Source of the DNA: Spongospora subterranea
Lineage: Eukaryota; Endomyxa; Phytomyxea; Plasmodiophorida; Plasmodiophoridae
NCBI GenBank assembly: GCA_900404475.1
Contig: OUQQ01000351.1
Coordinates: 1-20,525 of the forward strand
Length of the DNA: 20,525 bases
Direction of reading: 5' to 3'
The position numbers and the translations under genes were made by a program. The notes below the pieces were generated by a model. The model was not told the DNA's origin. It saw nothing but the letters and a program-made list of their open reading frames with translations, and searched no databases. This document shows, in pieces, positions 10,601 to 20,516 of the stretch. How positions within the stretch are numbered: the stretch's first letter is position 1; every line of letters starts with the position of its first letter.

Positions 10601-13600
10601 CAAGCTGTTGACAGTCAGCAGGATGAATCGAACGAGTCGGATGAAAACTCGCAACCTGTTGATAATCAGCAGGGTCATTCGAATGAGACGGAAGAAAGCC
10701 AGGATCATGATTCTAGACATGACAGCGATTGGGATTCAAAATCTGCTACTGATTCCCATGATGATAATGATGGTTTTGGGAATATTCGACCTGTGGGAGC
10801 CGCTGCAGGCGAAGCTGGATCATTAATCAGGAGTTCAGTGAACAAGTCCCCAACGCTCAAGGAACCCGCCACAAAGGCTGTGGCTAAAAAAAATGGAGGA
10901 GGAAGAAATCGTCGTGAATGGACACAAATTGATGACCATGGTTCCCGTCACGTCGAGGCTGATCACCACTCATGCGATTCGAAGGGTTCTTCACTCACTG
11001 GAGCAACCGGGACCAACAATGATGTCGTTCAACGGCGGAAGGAGTTAGTTCTGATGAAGTGGTTGCAGAAATCATTCCTAGCCGTTTTCATGCTGTTAGC
11101 ATTAATGTCGCTTGGGCAAGTGGTCGTCTCCAACCGTGTCGTTCAGAGTGTCCAGGACGCCATCTTCCTCTGTAGAGCGACCGGTCAGATATCCATGGAT
11201 TTGTTGAGGATGAGCGACTTGATGAAAACCATGGAACTCATCGTCGATCAACGGATCGACGATCCCGATCATAGCTTGATCAATGCTCAAAGGGTGGTGA
11301 TTGGCAGAGCCGCTGACGATATCACGGTGTGTCGATTGACAATTCTGCTCAATCGGGAGAGTTGGGCACCTGGTTTGATAGACGCCCTCGCTTCTCAAAT
11401 AACGGTTAAAGTACTTTGCCCTGACAGAAAGTCATCCTGCGATTTCCCAGTGAACGTGTTTGCTCTGGTGGGACTATTCGCACAATTCGGACGTGAAGTT
11501 CGAGATTCGAAAGGACAAAATCTGACGCAGACCGAGATGGACGCGTTGCAGTTCGTGATTCATAACTCTTATGATGCGATCGAGCACATCAATTTATTGT
11601 CATTATCGGAAAGCAATGTTGCTGAGACTCGAAATTCCCTATTGGTTTCAGCCGATCTGCTCGACCTTGTCCTTCAAATTGCATCCATATTCTTCCTGTT
11701 GCTTTACTCAATGCGCTCCACCATTATTGGAGTCCAGCTTCGCAATGATCACGTGCTCATGACCATATTACGCGTGCCGATATCGGCCGTGAACACAATT
11801 ATGGCACCTCTCATCGATCGGCTATCAATTCTGCAGAAGAACGCTGAGGACGCCGCTGACAACGCCAACGCTAAATCTATGGAGTTGGAGGAAACAAAAC
11901 CAGCAATAGCGATGAACGTTCAAGACAAAGCTGGGTTGAAAAAGCGCCGCATTGCCAAAATGGAAGAGCAAGTCATGAAAAATTCTAAACACAAGACGCA
12001 AGGGCTTTTACGATATTTGGTGAACTTCGCTCAACTACTTGTTCTGTATGCAATATTCTTCTCATATCGTCGAGTAAATGTAACCAATCAGGTTGAATCG
12101 CTCACGGCTCTTGAAATTGGTGCATATTGACTTGCTAAACAATAGGCTGAAACGCGGGCACCATTGCCGAAATACTTTCAATATGGGTATCTTGGGGCAG
12201 CAGTTTTACGCAGGGCGTTGTTTAATAGTCGCGAACTGATGCTGACGTCGTCTGATCTATTGTTGACCAACAACAACATCTCTTCTGTATCGACGGCCGA
12301 GTTGCGGTCGTCCATTGAAAGCGATATTCTAAAAAGCGATAGCCTTAGACGGACCATTACATTTGGAGGAGAATTCGATGGAATTCATATACCAGGATCA
12401 CTGAATGCGGGACCTGGCCATTTCGGTCTTGAGTTCTCTAATTTGTGTAATATGAAGGAGATTGTTACGCCCCCTGACTGTACGACGTTTGCCAATGGTC
12501 TCGCCAAAAATGGAAGACAAGCCGTCATGGTTGAGCAAGCTCGATTAATAAGATTGTTCATCACAGATACAGATCATCGAATTGCCGGTCAGATCGAAAC
12601 TTGTTTTATTGTTCCAGAATTTTAATTTAAATTGGATTTGTAATGCAGCAATCCGTGCGAATTCCACTTTTGTCCCAGGTGTCGCGACTCGAGAAGCATT
12701 TATCAAGCGTCGACTTCGATCGCCCATATTGGTTCAAGCGCTACGGATCGATAATGAATTTCTTGGCAGAGGGGTGCGACGTTTCGCTCAGCTGGTTGCG
12801 GACGATGAAGATGCTCTATCGCAGAAACGGGTCAGTTCCGTTTTGCTGTCACCCGGCTAATAAGCTCTAATTGATCCCTGATTAGTCGTCGCTGTCATAC
12901 GCTCTTGTAATTCTTGTCTTCTGCATCAACATATACGGTACGGTCCTTACCATATGCCATTTGTTGATTTTGAATCAAATAACCAGGATATCTCGGTGTC
13001 GTTCTCGGCGTTCTTCGTAATATATCGCTAGAGTTCACCCAGACTCAAGATTTGCTGAAGTTTATCCCGGCTGAACTTTCGTCGCTTGTCGCTAGGAATC
13101 GCACATCCAGCGATGAAGTCGAGAGGTCGAGTCGTTGGCTTGGCATCAGATGTCTGGCCAGAAGCCCATTAATATCGGCTGCTGTGTTTCTCGGCATCGC
13201 TGTTGCTCTCTGTTCAATATTTATTGACCCACACCAGGTCGTTAAGGTCATGAATGTATTCTATCGTCACTAACATTGTATCCACAACAGGTGGTAGATT
13301 CGATCATAGCTAATCCATCATTCACTAGATCGATTGCTATTGATGCGTTAATCAGCTCATTAACCCCATTTGGATTTGGAGTTATATCTTCCTCAGTATC
13401 CTATTTCAGTAGTAGCCTTGAGGCCGGCAACGCTGTTATCATCGCTCAAGTTGGTCCTTACCAATCCCAATCTGATTATAGAATTAACAGAGATAAGTTT
13501 TAGGTTGTGTCATTATCATGTACAGTAGTTTTGAATGCAATTCTGGGTGTTTCTATCGAATGGGACTTGGTCATATTCGCATCATCTGGGTCTATGATTG

Positions 13601-14253
13601 GTTCTGTAATTGCTGTCAACGTCATTGATGGTGTCTTCACCAAATCTCTTATGCACCTCGCCTCTGGGGCTATTTTTCTGGCGTTCTCGGTGATTGTGGG
13701 TTTTGCGCAAAGGAGCCTCGGCGGCCGCACCGTAAAAAAAATCCAGAATGTTGCATCTCATGACCGATTCGACATAATTCTCTTCGGAATTTTTGGGGGT
13801 ATATTCTCAACTCTGAACGGTTTTGGTGCAGGTCTTCTTATATATTTCTTCGTGGATTCGTATTTTCAGCTTCATGACTGCGTTGGATGCCCAACCGGGA
13901 TTTTGATTGCCGCGATCCATTCAATATTCCAGCTCGTATATTTCAGGCTGAACGGGATGATCACAGGCAACCTCGTTTCCAATAATCTGTATACCATTGT
14001 GTTTCCCGTTGTGCTCATAATCACTCCGATCGCAGCATACATTAACTTGAGATGGTGCAATGAGGCTCGCAGGCGCCAACTTCTTGTGCTAATCTCGATA
14101 TGCTATATCATAATGGCCTCCATCTACAGCACCGATACGACCTCGTGGGTCTATACATATTGCGTTTGCTGTATATTCATTGTATGGATGCCTGTCGCCA
14201 TGTCCATTGCAGTTGGGGGAACCATTCGGACAGCTGCGTTCGAGTCTGCATAG
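7609..14253 (+). CDS. TmcB-like PAS/TPR membrane sensor fused to a TauE/SafE-family transporter, 13 exons
   Basis: Exons: 7609-7957, 8015-8316, 8367-9346, 9398-9531, 9582-9699, 9757-10206, 10255-12091, 12146-12587, 12649-12830, 12886-12937, 12987-13237, 13291-13449, 13504-14253. All twelve introns (48-61 bp) are GT-AG and in phase, giving 2001 residues. In order: about eight N-terminal membrane spans (45-350); a TmcB/TmcC-type TPR region (about 385-590, ending LRCYSGFL); a PAS domain (589-680; LFGY, IGKSL, LLPEPFASFHN); a probable second PAS-like segment (to about 745); an acidic Ser/Gln linker with 17-residue repeats (881-931); spans near 1048, 1249 and 1361; the C-terminal TmcB region with LLKFIPAEL; then two half-repeats of TauE/SafE type (FGFGVISSS near 1726, GGIFSTLNGFGAG near 1850). 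TauE proteins export sulfite, sulfonates or related anions; that role here is inference. No in-frame ATG precedes the first TauE half-repeat, so the transporter cannot easily be a separate gene. Confidence 0.8.
10562..10714 (+). repeat. three tandem 51-bp units coding an acidic Ser/Gln/Asn linker
   Basis: Units begin at 10562, 10613 and 10664. Each codes 17 residues of the pattern SQQDxSNESDENSQxVD, with the third unit more diverged. The repeat lies in the long exon of the sensor-transporter gene, between the PAS region and the central membrane spans, and keeps frame. It is probably a flexible, unfolded linker that can change length by slippage. Confidence 0.85.
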
Positions 14254-14288
14254 ATTCATTACCTAAGCGCTAAATACAAACGAAATAG

Positions 14289-14294
14289 TTTATT
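14289..14294 (-). terminator. polyadenylation signal AATAAA of the FCF2 gene
   Basis: On the minus strand AATAAA lies about 20 bp beyond the FCF2 stop, in the 60-bp gap between two convergent genes. Confidence 0.55.
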
Positions 14295-14313
14295 CAAAGT
14301 CTCTGATATTTAC

Positions 14314-14946
14314 TTATTTAGAAAATCTTCTTTTTCTGAATGTCGGTCTGAGCTTCAATTTAGACGGTTTAAGGGCAGCGATGGCGTTCGATTTCCTCTT
14401 AATGTATGATCTCACATGATGATCAGCCAATAACTCTTTAGCAATCGTTGTTTCGCGTTGTTTCCTTGGAATTCGCGATGAATAGAACTCATGGGCGCCT
14501 TCAATCACAGTACCAATCTCGAAAAACTTCGGGGTTTCCCAGCCCTTCTTTCCCTCCCGTTTATAATGCCTTTTAGGATCCAAAAACGATCTGTTCCGCA
14601 ACACCCGTAGGTCGTTCTGTATTTCTGGAGTGATTTCAGGGGCTCTCATATCAAACCATTGTTTACCCGCCGTCTCTACTTTAGAACGCTGTTCTGTTGG
14701 AGAAATGATGGAGATTGCTGACGTCTGTGCGTTTAACTTGTTGATCATTTTTAGCTCTTCCGCGACGTCAACAGGTTCAACTAAAGCTGATAACGATGAT
14801 CCAATCGTCATGTCAGAGGACAGGTCATCAGCTGCCTTTATCTTTTTTGATAAGAGATCGGATAATGATCGGCTGATAATACTGGCTAATTCATCATCGT
14901 TAATATCAAAAGTATCATCGTTCATTTTGCACTCCGATGACATCAT
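14314..14946 (-). CDS. FCF2: Fcf2 / DNTTIP2-type pre-rRNA processing factor
   Basis: Nucleolar protein of the small-subunit processome, needed in yeast for early cleavages of pre-rRNA. Single exon, 210 residues from the tandem ATG codons at 14946. An upstream TGA in frame limits the start, so the open frame that continues to 14979 is not all coding. Residues 1-90 are acidic and Ser-rich. The conserved Fcf2 domain runs from about 92 to 190: AGKQWFDM, APEITPEIQNDLRVL and LDPKRHYK, then FFEIGTVIEGAHEFYSSRI, then a basic helix ending YIKRK. The last 20 residues are strongly basic (FRKRRFSK), as expected for a nucleolar protein. It is convergent with the 7609-14253 gene (60 bp between stops) and lies 267 bp beyond the end of the reductase/acyltransferase gene on the same strand. 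It is intron-free, unlike most genes here. Confidence 0.93.
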   Translation of the reverse strand: MMSSECKMNDDTFDINDDELASIISRSLSDLLSKKIKAADDLSSDMTIGSSLSALVEPVDVAEELKMINKLNAQTSAISIISPTEQRSKVETAGKQWFDMRAPEITPEIQNDLRVLRNRSFLDPKRHYKREGKKGWETPKFFEIGTVIEGAHEFYSSRIPRKQRETTIAKELLADHHVRSYIKRKSNAIAALKPSKLKLRPTFRKRRFSK

Positions 14947-15213
14947 GCTGGTTATTGTAGCTAACAATGACGTTTCCAAAAAAACTCATTCCGCTGGGTC
15001 TGCGGACTCCGTCACGGGCATATGCATCTGCGGATGACGTCCGCAAAGGTGAATCACAGTTTTTTATCTTACACGAGCTACGTTATGGTATACTCTCATT
15101 ATGTATGGTTCTTATTAATCTCATCTCTTGTTACATATCACTTTAATAAAGATTTTCCTGACGATTAGCATACTTGCATTCAAGATGGGACCTGCAATAA
15201 TTTACGACTTACG
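14947..15213. other. intergenic region upstream of FCF2
   Basis: This 267-bp gap between two minus-strand genes must hold the FCF2 promoter and the 3' untranslated region of the upstream fusion gene. A short GC-rich imperfect inverted repeat (TGCGGA/TCCGCA) surrounds 15000-15045. No AATAAA is seen on the minus strand close to the upstream stop. No further gene was found. Confidence 0.5.
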
Positions 15214-18200
15214 TTAAAGTTTAGCCAACAGCGGAATCTCAGCAATCATGGCTCGCCGCAGAGACGTCCTATTATTGCTTCAGTACGGACCAATGGATTA
15301 ACAAGCGCCATTTTACCTGACAACAGGCGGTCGCTTCCGCAACAGGTCAATGCGGTGGATAAGCTGCTGTAATTCAACACCGTCCTAAATGTGTTGACGT
15401 AAGTTTTTGATTCCGGGGGATTTAACTGATTAATACCTGGTAGTTTGGTCTCACGCTGATGTCGGTTACGTATGTTGGTTGCCTCGCCAGGTCGGAGTTT
15501 TGATTGCCTTTAATTCCAGTGTTTTTTACTACAAGGCGCCTGGTCTTACAGGTGATTCCAAACTCTTCCTGGAAAGTGGTCAAAGCGTTTTGTAATGTAT
15601 CACTAGAACAGCTTTCGTAAAAGCAGATCATCGATTCATGATATAATGTTGTCGCCAACCACTGAGTTTGAATAATGACCTACTTCTTAGTCAATTTTAT
15701 GGATCAAAAACCCAGAGATTAAGCTGAACCAAACCTGTTTTTCCTCCACGCTTCCTTGTAAAGTGTGCAGAAAAAGCCCAGCAGCAAAATAGCTGTCAAT
15801 AAAAGGCCAGCATAAAGCGCATAGGAACGAGAAAGTAGCCTCGGAATCAATTTCCACGCGGTTGTTGGGCAGTAGACGGAATACCGACCGTTGAACCATA
15901 ACATCGAATGATGCGTCAAAATCTTCAACTGCGTCAGGATCCGGGGAACATACTATCTCTCTTTTCAACAACGAGAACAGAAACGCAGCAGATTCGAAGA
16001 GCACCCCTCTATCAACACCTTCGCATGAATCGAGACCTATTGAATGGAACGCGCAGGCCCAGATGGACTCCCGAAAGAAAATATTGACGATTTTGTTTCG
16101 GTAATGTCCTAATAACAGCATGTTGGGATAATCGGATCGGTGACTGATTTTGGGCTCGAACACTTTGTGATGTCGCTCTTCGATCACGTTTTTCAGCAAC
16201 AATATGGCGTTGTCCACTACCCATTCCAGTTTTTCGGCCTCGAATAAAATTACTCGGCCGTTTCGGTTGAGTATTTCCCGCCTCAACCAACAGAATTTCG
16301 TAACGAGCTGCGAATGAGATATACCCCGTCTATACATTAACAGCAACGTTGACAGAATATGAGTTGGCATAACTTCACCCAGACTCTGCAACTCATAGCT
16401 GATTCGGTAAGCCAGTGGCCTAGTGATATCATGCAAATTTGATTGCAGATTGACCGCATTCAAAACGGAAATCGGAGTGCCGATTCGTATGGATATGCGT
16501 CCAAAACTAATAGCACATTTTCAAGAGCGATGGAGTGTAAGACTACAGCATATACCTTGACGATAAAACTGACTTTGAGGCAGAAATCAAATTCCGGAGA
16601 GTTTCTTGAATTTTCGAGCTACCGTGTAATTCCTGGGAATATATACCCCCTTCCAAGGTTCGCTCGTAATTGATAGCGATAGGTCTAAAGAAGTTAGAAC
16701 AATTATCATAAACGACGCAGCAATCAGCTTACACAATAATTGCATCTTTTATATCACCTTCGATAAGCGTTTTACAAATTACTTGAAGAAGACCTAGTTT
16801 GGGGTGGACCATCTTTCCGCTACGACTTCTTGAGCCTTCAATAAAGAACTCCAAAGACTTACCTGTTTCGAGAAAGATTGGGAAACATGGTTTGACACTC
16901 ACACAGCGATTACCCAGGCACAATATCTGGCGAACATATTCCTCGAAGATCGCCTTGTAAACGAAATCGTCTTTGAACGACCTGCGGATGAAGAATGCCC
17001 CAGAATGACGGAACAAATATCGGACAACGGCCACCCTGCGAGAAAATGAGTCCTTATTTGATACTGAACCGCACCGTTACTCAAGAAAATCGTCACCAGC
17101 CGCGATATAAGGCACGGGCAAGCAATTGACGAAACAGGTGTATGATAGTAGAAGAAAGTCCATATAAGAGCGATGAGTAGGAACGTAGATGATTGGAACA
17201 CCATCAGTTGACGCTCTCCTAACGCTTTCAACGCCATCGTGATTAATGAATACGTTGGAATAGAGCCGGCGGAAAAGTTTTTTCAAACCAGCAGCCATTC
17301 CTGTCATCACGGAGGGCTTGATGTCGCCAACCATAAGATCTAGGATGCTAGCTGCATGTGCTGCGGCTTGAGCCGGTGATACATCCGGCTGATCCTCCGT
17401 AAGCTTTGTCAGAACTGCTTGTACCCTTGGGGACGACAGAACTGCTGCTTTCATATCGGTGAGGTTAGGGCCACCAATCGACGGCTGCTGCTTCATTTGC
17501 GACACAGCCCAGAACAGGTCTGGGAATACTCGTGATATCATTCCTACGTGGACGTTAGAGGCGGAAAATCATCCCAAGTGAGGCGGACCATTGCCTGCGA
17601 CTTGTTCGCCATTTTGCGTAGTTAGACAGATCTGCCTTGACGACCTGGGATCGTCGATCTCGATTAGGTCTTCTTTGAGGACAAATCTTAGTAGTCCATA
17701 TCTGGTAACGATGGTTAGTGAAATTTTCTCGTGCACCATACCAAGGCAAAATGAGCGTTTACGCGAATGCTCGATGATATTGAGTATAGTCAATTGGCGA
17801 GAGGTCCAACCAAAAATGTTCCGCTTCCGCTTCATATACTTCATTACCGATAGAAAACAACTTTTGGCAATCGAAGCGCCATTCTGCACAGATATTGGGT
17901 GTCGCGTTGTACGCGTTGATGATGAAAGAAAACCAATACCATGTTCCGTGAAATAGCGAAACGCGTCAACCAATGTGTGGAGTTTCACGATCAATCTCTG
18001 GAACTGTTCTGCAGTGCGTTTTTGCGTTTTAGTTCCAATAAAAGATACGGCATTCAATATCGCAGAGGGAACCGCATATCGGGCTAGAAAATGGACTTCG
18101 TACATAGTCTTGTTAGGAATCATAGTGAAAGATACAGTTGGAGATATCGCATGTTTTGAAGGATGTGTGTCGAAGAATGTCGGAAGCTGTATCAATATTA

Positions 18201-19399
18201 CTAAGACAATCGACGAATGTGATCGGACATTTGCGGCACTAACAGTATTTATAGCATGCCTCCATCGCCAAGGTCTAATAACCGATGCAGCAGCTTGACA
18301 TATGAAAAATCGATTCGGTTGCGATAGCGCAATTGGAACGGATCTTAGGATCGCGTTGACGACGAAATCGACGGGGACTATATCACCAATGTGGTCTGGG
18401 TTGCCTGCAGACAAAAGGTTAAATAGGTGAATTGGAGTACGTCTGCCAGCACACCTGGCAATACCCGGACAACGCCAAGTCCAACAGCCACATAGAGGGC
18501 CCCTGCTGCAGATATTACGTCAATCCATCCAGGTATTGGTTCGACCCAGGCCGCTCCAACAATTGTGGGCCTCACAATAGACACCGCGAACTTCGATTGC
18601 TTGCAGCGCTCAGCAATCAAATGCTCAGTGATGAACTTGGTGAAGGTGTAGGTGTTGGGCCAATCTCCGATTAATGCATCAACCGTCACCTTCTGGAGCT
18701 CTCGGCTGCTAAGCCTGGATATCGTAGCCAACATTTCATTGATATCGAACGTACACGGATAGAGTTTCTCCTCAATTATGTGGTCTGTTTGGGTGCAGTT
18801 GGTGTAGGCTGTAGAGATGTGGACAAATATTTCCAAGTTTTTGCAGGATTCGGCGATATCCAAAACGCGCATCGTCCCATATACGTTTTGTTCTACGGCC
18901 AAATCAAGTCTCAAGTTAAAATCCACAGACGCTGCACAGTGGATTATGATGTTGATCTTTTCGCTGATAATTTTGATCCATGATTCAGATAGACCTAATA
19001 GGACGTCATTCGCCTGAGAGACATACATGACTTTTCCCTAACCCAGTTTTTGTTGGCCAAGATCACCGGAGAGAACCACGATCTTTGTCTTCGCGAGGTT
19101 TTCGAATTGAGCGTCCCCAATTTCATGACGCAACCGATTAAATACTGGTGACGATATGATCTCATTCCGCACCCTTTGCTCCGCAGAACAGCCTTTGATT
19201 GGTCGAATCAACAGATACATCGAGTTTATCCTGCGCTCATCACGGTTACAAACCGCCAAGGTGAGACACTGATGAACGACAGTAATTATCCTGACTTAGG
19301 GACGCAGCGGAACAGTTTCTCAAGCAGCACTTTGCCGATGAACCCGGTGCAGCCAGTGATGAGCAGGGATCGCCCTGCGAACGACTCCAGGACACTCAT
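15214..19399 (-). CDS. bifunctional fatty acyl-CoA reductase / DHAP (glycerol-phosphate) acyltransferase, peroxisomal, 12 exons
   Basis: Makes a fatty alcohol from acyl-CoA and acylates DHAP, the first two inputs of ether-lipid synthesis. Minus-strand exons: 19296-19399, 19043-19230, 18455-18994, 17589-18404, 17081-17543, 16914-17035, 16733-16862, 16556-16684, 15735-16506, 15437-15679, 15317-15384, 15214-15268. All phases close over 11 introns (45-65 bp), giving 1209 residues. The reductase half has the NAD(P)H site TGCTGFIG (15-22), the catalytic YTFTK (Tyr213, Lys217), PGNPDHIGDIVPVDFVVN near 276-293 and a FAR C-terminal domain to about 545. The acyltransferase half has HRSYMD (His673, Asp678), GAFFIRRSFK (716-725), FFIEGSRSRSGK (750-761) and VPIAINYE (788-795). 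The protein ends in AKL, a type 1 peroxisomal signal, as in animal GNPAT. I recall a similar fusion (FARAT) in Dictyostelium. A 42-nt in-frame intron at 15508-15549 is also possible. Confidence 0.9.
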
Positions 19400-19483
19400 G
19401 GGCCAGTACCACGAGCGGTGTGATATGCAGGCGGCACTGTTGGATGTCGGTGCCTGGCGCGTTCGAACCTCGTATTAACGGAA

Positions 19484-19610
19484 ATGGGGATAGCAGTACC
19501 CCTCTTAGTGCCGGTAGTGTGTGGGGGAGCCCTTTTCACATTCCTCATGGGGTTATACTTATACGTAGTGCGTATCGTGTCTGTTATACTTACAGACGAC
19601 CTTGGACGTC
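19484..19610 (+). CDS. first exon of a probable membrane protein, rest unresolved
   Basis: An ATG at 19484 opens a frame with a strong hydrophobic stretch (VPLLVPVVCGGALFTFLMGL and onward to about residue 36), then LTDDLGRP and a stop at about 19610. It begins 84 bp from the divergent start of the reductase/acyltransferase fusion, the same layout as the 5155/5250 pair. Downstream plus-strand stretches look coding too (FFDTRGSENAFP near 19650-19690; LGYDILLEPIIPESLRY near 19815-19865), and an intron at 19693-19731 to 19735 is possible, but I could not join them in frame. It could be a small multi-span protein; no family is assigned. Confidence 0.3.
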
Positions 19611-19910
19611 CATAACCCCATCTGTGCGAAACATGTCAGCAGCTGGCACAACCTTCTTTGATACCAGGGGATCTGAGAACGCGTTCCCTGTGGACATTTA
19701 CTGGATCGCGTCGTGATGTATCTACTTTACAGGGACGGGGGCAGAAGTGCATTCCACGATCAAGGGTTATGTCTCCGCGCGATAATACGTGCTGATTCAA
19801 GGGATTGTAGGCTTGGTTATGATATCTTACTTGAACCGATAATCCCCGAAAGTCTTAGATATCGTGCCACCGTTGACCTGCAAACGATTATATTGGCAAA
19901 TGACAGCTAG

Positions 19911-20258
19911 CCAAAATGCGAGATCAGAGATGTAATGCGCGGTAGAAGCTGGAGGTCAGTTCAAAATGTAGAGTTTGAAATGCAATAGAGAAAACGATGG
20001 CCATGACATTTTAATGCTAAAAAACTCGTCCAAAGCGTAATAGCTATGGTATTGCATGTCTTAACGGTCTCCTTATCCTCTATGGTTCTTTTTGTGTTTG
20101 ACCAGTGCTTCTCGCCGCTTTTGACGCCAATCATTCGTAATCGCCTAAATTTGTGTTTTGCATTTAGACAAAAGTATTGAGCTGATACATTAATTCTCTT
20201 TGCATTTTTTCTTTTTGGTGTTAGTTGGGCGCCACACTATAGCGGGCGGTCGCTATCC
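19911..20258. other. apparently gene-free stretch
   Basis: AT-rich sequence with no open frame of note on either strand and no recognised motif, apart from a small inverted repeat (TAGCG/CGCTA) at about 20241-20256. It separates the partly resolved gene from the repeats at the window end. Confidence 0.5.
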
Positions 20259-20414
20259 CCGCTACTTTCCCGGGTACTGCTGTGATAGACATACAGTAAA
20301 TACCGCTTCTCTCTACCTGTAGGGGTTTATTGATTGAACAGCCGCTACTTCCCCGTGTGTTGCTGTGATAATATACCGCTTCTCTCTACATCATAGGGGT
20401 TTATTGATTCAACA
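20259..20414 (+). repeat. two imperfect tandem copies of a 70-82 bp unit
   Basis: Copy 1 (about 20259-20340) and copy 2 (about 20342-20414) share CCGCTACTT, GCTGTGATA, TACCGCTTCTCTCTACAT-like and AGGGGTTTATTGATT blocks. They differ mainly by a deletion of roughly 9-10 bp in copy 2 and scattered substitutions. No open frame runs through them. They sit directly before the palindrome at 20465-20516, so the whole may be subterminal repeat structure of a transposable element. Confidence 0.75.
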
Positions 20415-20464
20415 CCCGCAGTTTGTGTGGAATATCTGCCCATATTGGATGGGCCTACAGATAA

Positions 20465-20516
20465 CACTGGCCACACTAACTGGCCAAGAAACTGCGGCCA
20501 GTTAGTGCGGCCAGTG
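20465..20516. repeat. large palindrome: 21-bp arms, one mismatch, 10-nt spacer
   Basis: The left arm is 20465-20485 and the right arm 20496-20516, with a 10-nt spacer. Twenty of 21 positions pair; the exception is 20473 against 20508. The core GGCCAGT recurs in both arms. A smaller imperfect hairpin (ATCTG-CCCAT ... ATGGG-CAGAT) lies just before it at 20434-20462. A terminal inverted repeat, a MITE end or a strong RNA/DNA hairpin are all possible; the window ends before the context can be seen. Confidence 0.85.

Noticed and set aside
10500..10826. 108-codon plus-strand open frame rich in Arg/Met/Ile
   Set aside because: It is a shadow of the 51-bp repeats in the sensor gene; its composition is that of the acidic repeat read in a wrong frame.
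13052..13273. Independent 73-codon open frame at 13052-13273
   Set aside because: It is an exon of the large fusion read through into the following intron; its apparent start is TTG and its end lies inside the intron.
13276..14253. A stand-alone TauE/SafE gene starting in 13276-13507
   Set aside because: The frame has no ATG before the second transmembrane segment, so a separate gene would lose the first half-repeat; only TTG/GTG-type starts are available, which are not expected in a eukaryotic nuclear gene.
14630..15037. 135-codon plus-strand open frame opposite FCF2
   Set aside because: It is antisense to a conserved Fcf2 domain and has no family resemblance of its own.
17077..17541. A separate acyltransferase gene beginning at the ATG at 17541
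   Set aside because: That Met is two bases inside the exon that follows a 45-bp intron with an ideal CTAAC...TAG end; the reductase frame splices into it in phase.
19445..19490. GTTCGAA motif resembling a tRNA T-loop/B box
   Set aside because: The flanking bases do not pair into a T stem on either strand, and no acceptor stem or anticodon arm can be drawn.
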